NCBI RefSeq assembly: GCF_010731715.1
Contig: NZ_AP022587.1
Coordinates: forward strand, 4,650,001-4,714,000
Source of the DNA: Mycobacterium stomatepiae
Lineage (GTDB): Bacteria > Actinomycetota > Actinomycetes > Mycobacteriales > Mycobacteriaceae
Direction: 5' to 3'
Length of the DNA: 64,000 nucleotides
This document shows positions 57,955-64,000 of this stretch, piece by piece (the first letter of the stretch is position 1; each line of letters begins with the position of its first letter). The notes beneath the pieces are model-generated. The model worked only from the letters and a program-made list of their open reading frames with translations, did no database searches and was not told where the DNA came from. A program made the translations under genes and the position numbers.

Positions 57955-58865
57955 CCTCGATCTTCGACCGGCCGCTGAAGGCGCGCACGCTGTCCCGGCT
58001 CGGCCGTCGCCGCCGAGCTTCGAACATCGTTGCGACGGTGTTGGTTTCGCTGTCCATGCTTATTGCACTGGCGCCGCTGCTGTGGGTGCTGTGCGCGGTC
58101 ATCGTCAAAGGCTGCAAGGTGATCGCGTCGACGTCGTGGTGGACGCATTCGCAAGCTGGGACGACGCCGTTTCTGGCCGGGGGTGGCGCGTATCACGCGA
58201 TCGTCGGCACCCTGCTGCAGGGGGTGGCCTCCGCCGCGATCTCCGTCCCGATCGGTGTGATGCTCGCGATCTATTTGGTCGAGTACGGCGGTGGCACCAG
58301 TCTCGGCAGACTGGCGACATTCATGGTCGACATCCTGTCCGGTGTGCCATCAATTATTGCCGCATTGTTCATCTACGCGTCGTGTGTGGCCACCCTTGGC
58401 CTGGGCCGTTCGGGTTTCGCGGTGTCATTGGCGCTGGTGCTGTTGATGGTTCCGGTGATCGAGCGGTCGACGGAGGAGATGTTGCGCATCGTTCCGGTTG
58501 ACCTCCGCGAGGCCAGCTACGCGCTGGGCGTGCCGAAGTGGAAAACCATTGTCAGGGTAGTGATTCCGACCGGATTGTCGGGCATCGTCACGGGCATCAT
58601 GCTGGCGCTGGCCAGGGTGATGGGTGAAACGGCTCCGCTGCTGATCCTGGTCGGCTATTCGCAGGCGATGAACTTCGACATCTTCAACGGGTTCATGGGA
58701 ACGCTGCCTGGCATGATGTTCAACGAGACAGCGTCGGGCGCAGGCGTTAACCCGATTCCCACGGATCGACTCTGGGGAGCCGGGCTAACGCTTATCGTCA
58801 TGATCGCCGTTATCAATGTCGGAGCCAGGGTGGTCTCGATGATGTTTGCGCCCAAGAAGTCCTAG
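57951..58865 (+). CDS. pstA: Phosphate ABC transporter permease PstA
   Basis: A 304-residue permease, partner of PstC. The EAA-type loop is [27 protein letters not shown] near 195, and [18 protein letters not shown] is near 125. GTG 57951 overlaps the pstC stop by four bases; the in-frame upstream extension to 57819 is not used. The next gene pstB starts 13 bases after the TAG stop. Confidence 0.95.
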   Translation: MTSIFDRPLKARTLSRLGRRRRASNIVATVLVSLSMLIALAPLLWVLCAVIVKGCKVIASTSWWTHSQAGTTPFLAGGGAYHAIVGTLLQGVASAAISVPIGVMLAIYLVEYGGGTSLGRLATFMVDILSGVPSIIAALFIYASCVATLGLGRSGFAVSLALVLLMVPVIERSTEEMLRIVPVDLREASYALGVPKWKTIVRVVIPTGLSGIVTGIMLALARVMGETAPLLILVGYSQAMNFDIFNGFMGTLPGMMFNETASGAGVNPIPTDRLWGAGLTLIVMIAVINVGARVVSMMFAPKKS

Positions 58866-58878
58866 GGAGGAGTGCTGG

Positions 58879-59655
58879 GTGGCAAAGCGTTTGGACTTGA
58901 AAGACGTCAACATCTACTACGGATCGTTTCAAGCGGTCGCCGACGTGACGCTGTCGATTCTCCCGCGCAGCGTGACGGCCTTCATCGGCGCGTCTGGGTG
59001 CGGCAAGACGACGGTGCTGCGCACATTGAACCGGATGCACGAAGTCATCCCCGGTGCCCGGGTGGAGGGCACTGTGTTGCTCGACGACGAGAACATCTAC
59101 GCCCCGGGCATCGACCCGGTGGGTGTGCGACGTGCGATCGGCATGGTGTTTCAGCGGCCAAACCCGTTTCCAGCCATGTCTATTCGTGACAACGTGGTGG
59201 CGGGCCTGAAGCTGCAGGGGGTGCGCAATCGTCGGCTGCTCGACGACATCGCCGAGCACTCGCTGCGGGGCGCCAACCTGTGGGATGAGGTCAAGAACCG
59301 ACTGAACCGGCCCGGTGGCGGTCTATCCGGCGGGCAGCAGCAGCGGTTGTGCATCGCGCGCGCGATCGCCGTGCAACCCGATGTGTTGCTGATGGACGAG
59401 CCGTGTTCGGCGCTGGACCCGATCTCGACGATGGCGATCGAGGAACTGATCAGCGAGTTGAAGCAGGACTACACGATCGTCATCGTCACGCATAACATGC
59501 AGCAGGCCGCCCGCGTCAGCGATCACACGGCGTTCTTCAACCTGGAAGCGGCGGGAAAGCCCGGTCGGCTCATCGAGATCGACGACACCGAAAAGATCTT
59601 CTCCAATCCCGCGCAGAAGGCCACCGAGGACTACATCTCCGGTCGCTTCGGCTAA
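58879..59655 (+). CDS. pstB: Phosphate ABC transporter ATPase PstB (PhoT)
   Basis: A 258-residue ABC ATPase, equal in length to PhoT (Rv0820). Walker A is GASGCGKTT near residue 36 (with Ala where Pro is common), the Q-loop is [13 protein letters not shown], the signature is LSGGQQQRL near 148 and Walker B is [16 protein letters not shown] 58879 follows AGGGAGG. It completes the pstSCAB transporter and converges with phoU. Confidence 0.96.
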   Translation: MAKRLDLKDVNIYYGSFQAVADVTLSILPRSVTAFIGASGCGKTTVLRTLNRMHEVIPGARVEGTVLLDDENIYAPGIDPVGVRRAIGMVFQRPNPFPAMSIRDNVVAGLKLQGVRNRRLLDDIAEHSLRGANLWDEVKNRLNRPGGGLSGGQQQRLCIARAIAVQPDVLLMDEPCSALDPISTMAIEELISELKQDYTIVIVTHNMQQAARVSDHTAFFNLEAAGKPGRLIEIDDTEKIFSNPAQKATEDYISGRFG

Positions 59656-59659
59656 GGGA

Positions 59660-60328
59660 TTACGACGTCGTCGACGCCGTCTCGTCTTCGGGCAACTTGC
59701 CGGTCGCCTGGAATATGACGCGCCTGGCCACCTCGACGGCGTGATCGGCGAAACGTTCGTAGAAACGGCCCAGCAGTGTCACGTCGACGGCGGCCGCGAC
59801 GCCGTGCTTCCATTCGCGATCCATCAGCACCGAGAACAGGTGCCGGTGCAGGTCGTCCATCGCGTCGTCTTCTTCGCGGATCCGGGCCGCCTTCTCCGGG
59901 TCACGGGACAACACGACCTCTTGTGCACCGTTACCTAATTCGACTGCAACCCTGCCCATTTCGGCGAAGTAACCGTTGACCTCCTCGGGCAGAGCGTGTT
60001 GAGGATGGCGCCGGCGCGCGATCTTGGCGACGTGCAGCGCCAGCGCGCCCATCCGGTCGATGTCGGCCACCATCTGGATGGCGCTCACGATGGACCGGAG
60101 GTCGCCGGCCACCGGCGCCTGCAGCGCTAGCAGCACGAAGGCACTCTCCTCGGCGCGAGCGCTCAAAGCCGCTATCTCTTCGTGGCCGGAGATCACCTGT
60201 TCGGCGAGGACGAGGTCGGCCTGCAGGAGCGCTTGGGTTGCCTGCTCCATGGCTACCCCCGCCAGCCCGCACATCTCGCCAAGGCGCTCGGACAAATCCG
60301 AGAGTTGCTCATGATATGCGGTCCGCAT
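59660..60328 (-). CDS. phoU: Phosphate signalling protein PhoU (PhoY2-like)
   Basis: A 222-residue all-helical protein made of two PhoU repeats. The metal-binding acidic motifs are seen as [18 protein letters not shown] near 90 and [18 protein letters not shown] near 190 (ExxxD type). PhoU proteins shut down the PstS/SenX3-RegX3 signal when phosphate is plentiful; PhoY2 affects persistence in M. tuberculosis. It ends four bases from the pstB stop, tail to tail. Confidence 0.94.
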   Translation of the reverse strand: MRTAYHEQLSDLSERLGEMCGLAGVAMEQATQALLQADLVLAEQVISGHEEIAALSARAEESAFVLLALQAPVAGDLRSIVSAIQMVADIDRMGALALHVAKIARRRHPQHALPEEVNGYFAEMGRVAVELGNGAQEVVLSRDPEKAARIREEDDAMDDLHRHLFSVLMDREWKHGVAAAVDVTLLGRFYERFADHAVEVARRVIFQATGKLPEDETASTTS

Positions 60329-60385
60329 GTTGCCAAGCCTACTAACTCGGCGTCGGAATCGGCGATCTACTGAAGCGAAATACGG

Positions 60386-62527
60386 TTATTCACAGCTGGT
60401 ATCGGCGGCGTTCGTCACCGACAGATCGTCCGGCAATTTCGTCGGCGCGCCTCCCGGGCTGCGATCGATCTGGACGGACAGCGACGAACCGCTGGGCGCG
60501 GGAGTGGAAACCGACTTGAAATCGGGGCCGAGCACCACCTGGACGACCTGCCCGTAGCCGGAGACCCGGGCGACCTTCGAGTTGGCGAACGCCGACGCGA
60601 CCGTCGCGGCCGCCAGCTCGTTGCCGAGCGAGAAGAACACCGTCGTGGCATTGAGTGAACTCGGATAGTCGTCGGGTGACATCACATTGAACCCGTTGCG
60701 CTGAAGCTGGTTGGTGGCGGTGGCGGCCAGCCCGCTCTGTGCGGTCGCATTGGAGACCCGCACGGTGATCTCGTCGGGCGAGGCCGTCGTCACCTGCTCG
60801 CGTCGCGCCTCGGGTGCGGCGCTCGGCGCTGGTGCTGGTTTCTTGGGGGTGGGTGCGGTCGTCGGCCCCGACGTCGGTGTGGTCCCGAGGTTCTGCGCGT
60901 TCTGGTCGTTTTCTTCGGGCAGCGGATCGTCGTTGATGATCGCGTTGAAGAGCGCCTTCATGTCGGCCGTCCGCGGCGGTTCGTCGCCGTTCTGGTCGGT
61001 GACACCGGTGGGCACCGTGACGAACGTGAAGTGCCCGGCCGCCATCTTCTGCAGCGACTGGCCTAGCTGAACAAGGTCCTTGGTCTGAACGTTGTCCACG
61101 CGGCTGTTGCTGATGAACATGTTGACGACGTTGTTGAGCTTGTTGAGGTCGGTCAACGTGTCCTCGGAGATCAGCGAACGCAGCAGCGACGACAAGAACA
61201 ACTGCTGGCGCTTGATGCGGCCGTAGTCGCCGTTGAACTCCGTGGTGACCTGGCGGGCCCGCACATAGTTCAGCGCCGTCGGGCCATCAATGACCTGGCG
61301 TCCCGAATGCTCGAGGACCGTGCCGAGTTCGTAGTCGTGCAGCGGCGTCTTGCTGCACACCTCGACACCGCCGAGTGCCTCGACCATCTTGGCGAAGCCG
61401 GCGAAGTCGACGGCGATGAACCGATTGATGCTCAAGCCGGACAGCTTCTGGATTTCCTTCACCAGACATTTCGGGCCGCCGAAGGAGAACGCCGAGTTCA
61501 GTTTGGTCTCGGTGTAGACCATCTTGGAACCCCACGTCTTCGTCTTTTCGTCGTAGAGGGGTCCGTATTGTCCGGTTTCGGGGTTCCACGCTTCGCATTG
61601 CATCGGCGTGATCGCCAGGTCGCGCGGGAACGAGACCGCCACCACGCGTTTGCGGTTGGCGGGAATGTTGACCAGCATCACGGTGTCCGACCGGGCGCCC
61701 CCGGCGTCCTCGGTGTCGCCGGCGCCCATGTCGGCGTTCTCGCCGGAGCGCGAGTCCATGCCGACGATCAGGAAGTCTTCGTCGCCGTACTGCGCGCTGG
61801 GATCGACGATGTCGCCGGAGTTCGGGTCGAGCGCGTTGACGACGTTGAGCCGGTGGTTCTTCGACGCGCTCCACTGCCACGCACCGCCGGTCAAGACCAG
61901 CGTCACCCCGGCACACAGCGCGGCCATCGACCGAACGGCCAGCAGTAACGGCCGTCGCCGCGACTCCTGTTTCGACGACGACTTCGCGGCAGATTTCGGC
62001 CGCCGGGTCCGCTTCGGCTTGACCGGGGGCGACTCGGCCGGGTCCTCGACCGCCAGCTCGAGTGCGGGCTCGTCGACGTTCGGGTAGTTCGTGAGGCCGA
62101 GATCGGGAACCTCCGAGACCACGTCAAGCGAGTAGGCCGGGGTGTCGATGACCTGGGTGTCCTGCAGGTCGGCGCACATCTCCGGATCGGGTTCGGCGGG
62201 TTCGTCGTCGAGCGCCGCGCGCCGGTGATGAGTGCCGGTGCTGCCGGCACCGACCTTGGCGATCAGGTCCGCGACGCTGAGTGCGCCGGAGGCGTGACTG
62301 CCGCCCCGGTCGGTGCGGCGGGCCGGCCGCTCGTCGGCCTGGCTGTCTTCGGCTGCCGGGGCGGGTGGTTCGATCTGCCATCGATGGACGCTGTTATCGC
62401 CGGGCGGTTCGGAGAATCGCTCCCACGGAGCGGCGCTGAGTGCGGCGGGCGAGGTCGCGGCGGCCGGTTGCCGGTCGCGCGGGTCACGGTGGTGGCCAAG
62501 AGTGGCGTCTACCTCGCCGTCACCCAT
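60386..62527 (-). CDS. LytR-CpsA-Psr (LCP) family protein with LytR_C domain
   Basis: A 713-residue cell-wall ligase-type protein. About 205 cytoplasmic, Pro/Ala-rich residues precede the membrane helix (SMAALCAGVTLVLTGGAW). The LCP catalytic domain follows (DFLIVGMDSRSGEN, GARSDTVMLVNIPANRKRVVAVSFPRD, NYVRARQV near 385-440) and then a C-terminal LytR_C domain (EITVRVSNATAQSGLA). LCP enzymes link arabinogalactan to peptidoglycan. It matches Rv0822c, whose exact role is less certain than that of the main ligase. Confidence 0.9.
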   Translation of the reverse strand: MGDGEVDATLGHHRDPRDRQPAAATSPAALSAAPWERFSEPPGDNSVHRWQIEPPAPAAEDSQADERPARRTDRGGSHASGALSVADLIAKVGAGSTGTHHRRAALDDEPAEPDPEMCADLQDTQVIDTPAYSLDVVSEVPDLGLTNYPNVDEPALELAVEDPAESPPVKPKRTRRPKSAAKSSSKQESRRRPLLLAVRSMAALCAGVTLVLTGGAWQWSASKNHRLNVVNALDPNSGDIVDPSAQYGDEDFLIVGMDSRSGENADMGAGDTEDAGGARSDTVMLVNIPANRKRVVAVSFPRDLAITPMQCEAWNPETGQYGPLYDEKTKTWGSKMVYTETKLNSAFSFGGPKCLVKEIQKLSGLSINRFIAVDFAGFAKMVEALGGVEVCSKTPLHDYELGTVLEHSGRQVIDGPTALNYVRARQVTTEFNGDYGRIKRQQLFLSSLLRSLISEDTLTDLNKLNNVVNMFISNSRVDNVQTKDLVQLGQSLQKMAAGHFTFVTVPTGVTDQNGDEPPRTADMKALFNAIINDDPLPEENDQNAQNLGTTPTSGPTTAPTPKKPAPAPSAAPEARREQVTTASPDEITVRVSNATAQSGLAATATNQLQRNGFNVMSPDDYPSSLNATTVFFSLGNELAAATVASAFANSKVARVSGYGQVVQVVLGPDFKSVSTPAPSGSSLSVQIDRSPGGAPTKLPDDLSVTNAADTSCE

Positions 62528-62655
62528 GCTCTATCCGCCTCCGAAGCTCCGCTACCGCCGTCAGTGATGTCCGTGCGCCAATTCACGCAGCGCCGTGCCA
62601 TCCGCGCTGCCACTTCGCTACCCGGTTAGGTCGCGCCATACTCCATAGCCCCTGT

Positions 62656-62679
62656 GTAGCGGGTTAAACGAGCCGCTAC
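62656..62679. terminator. Inverted repeat downstream of dus
   Basis: GTAGCGG (62656-62662), ten bases, CCGCTAC (62673-62679): perfect 7-base arms in the 223-base gap between dus and the LCP gene, both leftward. It lacks a U-tract. It may be a terminator for dus or an operator for the LCP promoter. Confidence 0.35.
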
Positions 62680-62750
62680 CCAAGCCCAATCCAGCAGGTC
62701 CACATCGTACTGACTTATGGCCGCCGACGCGATTTCGAGCGGGGTTCGGC

Positions 62751-63884
62751 TCAGCCGCCGGAGTGCATGACGTCGGCTCCGGCCGGAACCGTGCAGTCAT
62801 CGGGATCGTCCAGCCAGCCTTCCGGCAGGCTGACCCGGGCCGGCGATCCCTGCCGGCCGCGCGGCCCGGTCGCCGCCTCCGGGAATTCGACGCTGCCGTC
62901 CAGCCGGCCCAGCAGGGCATCGAGCTCGTCGAGCGTCTTCACGAGGGCCAGCGCCCGCCGTAAATCGGAGCCGGCCGGGAAGCCATGCAGGTACCAGGCG
63001 ACGTGTTTGCGGATGTCGCGCATGCCCTTGTCTTCGCCGAAGTGTGCGGTGAGCAGTTCGCCGTGCCGGCGCACGATGTCGGCGACCTCGCCGAGCGTCG
63101 GCGGGGTGGGGGCCGGGCTTCCGGTGAATGCGGCCGACAGTTCGGCGAACAGCCAGGGCCGGCCCAGGCAGCCGCGGCCGATGACGACGCCGTCGCAGCC
63201 GGTGCTGGCCATCATGGTCAGCGCGTCGCTCGCGTCGTAGATATCGCCGTTGCCGAGCACCGGGATCGTCTTCACCTGCTGCTTGAGCAGGGCGATCTGC
63301 TCCCAGTCCGCGGTGCCGGAGTAGCGCTGGGCGGCGGTGCGGGCGTGCAGCGCGACGGCTGCCGCGCCTTCGGCTTCGGCGATGCGGCCGGCGTCCAGGT
63401 GCGTGTGGTGCTCGTCGTCGATGCCGATGCGGAACTTCACCGTCACCGGAATGGCGGTGCCCTCGGTGGCGCGCACCGCGGCGGCGACGATCTGGCCGAA
63501 CAGCCTGCGCTTGAACGGCAGCGCCGCACCACCGCCGCGCTTGGTGACCTTGGGAACCGGGCAGCCGAAGTTCATGTCGATGTGGTCGGCCAGGTCCTCG
63601 TCGGCAATCATCTTGGCCGCCGCGTAGGTGGTGGCCGGGTCGACGGCGTAGAGCTGCAGCGAGCGCGGCGATTCGTCCGGGGAGAACGTCGTCATGTGCA
63701 TCGTCACCGGATGCCGCTCGACGAGGGCGCGCGCGGTCACCATCTCGCAGACGTAGAGGCCGCTGACCGTGCCGACCTTCGACTGCTCGAGTTCACGGCA
63801 CAGCGTCCGGAAAGCAACGTTGGTCACGCCTGCCATCGGGGCCAGCACCACCGGGCTGGCGAGCGTGATCGGGCCGATGCGCAA
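62751..63884 (-). CDS. dus: tRNA-dihydrouridine synthase
   Basis: A 377-residue FMN enzyme that reduces uridine in tRNA D-loops. Motifs: LAPMAGVTNVAFR near 15, the catalytic Cys in DMNFGCPVPKVTKRGGGAAL near 105, VTVKFRIGID near 145, ALHARTAAQRYSG near 180 and GNGDIYDASDA/GCDGVVIGRG near 215-240. The start appears to be TTG at 63882-63884, 17 bases after the desA1 stop; no ATG or GTG fits better. It is probably co-transcribed with desA1. Confidence 0.93.
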   Translation of the reverse strand: MRIGPITLASPVVLAPMAGVTNVAFRTLCRELEQSKVGTVSGLYVCEMVTARALVERHPVTMHMTTFSPDESPRSLQLYAVDPATTYAAAKMIADEDLADHIDMNFGCPVPKVTKRGGGAALPFKRRLFGQIVAAAVRATEGTAIPVTVKFRIGIDDEHHTHLDAGRIAEAEGAAAVALHARTAAQRYSGTADWEQIALLKQQVKTIPVLGNGDIYDASDALTMMASTGCDGVVIGRGCLGRPWLFAELSAAFTGSPAPTPPTLGEVADIVRRHGELLTAHFGEDKGMRDIRKHVAWYLHGFPAGSDLRRALALVKTLDELDALLGRLDGSVEFPEAATGPRGRQGSPARVSLPEGWLDDPDDCTVPAGADVMHSGG

Positions 63885-63901
63885 TTTCGTTCCGAGCCGG
63901 A

Positions 63902-64000
63902 CTACCGGCGGCTCATCGCCAGCTTGCCGGCGGTCTGGTGCAACTCGAACGCGGTGACCTTCTTGCCCGTGCGTGCTTCCCGCTCGAGCTGGCGCTGCTT
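63902..64000 (-). CDS. desA1: Acyl-ACP desaturase DesA1, 3' end only
   Basis: Only the last 32 codons are in the window, ending ELHQTAGKLAMSRR then TAG at 63902-63904. This C-terminus is typical of mycobacterial DesA1, and desA1 (Rv0824c) is the expected neighbour of dus. The catalytic di-iron site lies outside. Confidence 0.8.
   Translation of the reverse strand, partial: KQRQLEREARTGKKVTAFELHQTAGKLAMSRR

Overview
The window is high-GC chromosomal DNA from a Mycobacterium, most likely a slow-growing non-tuberculous species. Two things support this. The gene order follows the M. tuberculosis stretch from purB (Rv0777) to desA1 (Rv0824c). Lineage-typical genes are also present: mycothiol synthase mshD, encapsulin plus DyP peroxidase, an MceA protein, LmeA, a WS/DGAT acyltransferase and a mycofactocin-type dehydrogenase. 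It differs from the tuberculosis complex: ptrB is one intact gene, a full pstSCA set sits between mshD and phoT/pstB, and the purQ-encapsulin interval is filled with other accessory genes. Homologies come from recalled family features, not from a search.

Layout. 1-14836: purine genes purB, purC, purS and purQ, mixed with a P450 (cyp126-like), oligopeptidase B, two tandem DHA2-type MFS pumps, a DUF2334-like protein, an FAD dehydrogenase broken by an in-frame TAG, a metallo-beta-lactamase-fold protein and a secreted protein. 14837-29430: accessory block with a WS/DGAT, a mycofactocin-type SDR, an acyltransferase, a YbjN-like protein, and then a cluster around two tandem TetR repressors (19737-29430). 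Five copies of the palindrome TGGG-N8-CCCA lie in front of that cluster's transcription units. 29621-34629: encapsulin/DyP nanocompartment operon, M18 aminopeptidase, a VOC protein, an NTF2-like protein and a broken XRE regulator. 34647-45317: purL, an orphan MceA plus HAD-lipoprotein pair, an SCP-like protein, purF, purM, DUF3073, ygfZ and pabC. 45318-49581: a strongly structured intergenic element, then a TIR-transmembrane-PknH-sensor protein and a membrane TrkA/RyR protein (the latter with an in-frame TAG). This pair is the best candidate here for an undescribed signalling or conflict system. 49701-53700: nitrobindin-like protein with a tiny leaderless membrane protein upstream, then a sulfur operon (thiX, a poly-cysteine short ORF, DUF4395, cysA2, sseC) and lmeA. 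53894-64000: glnR, mshD, pstSCAB behind a Pho-box promoter, phoU, an LCP ligase, dus and the 3' end of desA1.

Working together: six de novo purine genes plus purL span the window, and several have leaderless-type promoters. The Pst transporter and PhoU form a phosphate uptake and sensing unit. The sulfurtransferase operon appears to be under cysteine attenuation. A recurring oddity is gene decay by single events. Four genes carry in-frame stops (TAG at 12142, 34069 and 48703; TAA at 29017), and two carry one-base frameshifts (about 25975-25982 and 28701-28705). This suggests recent pseudogenisation of accessory functions, or consensus errors in the assembly.
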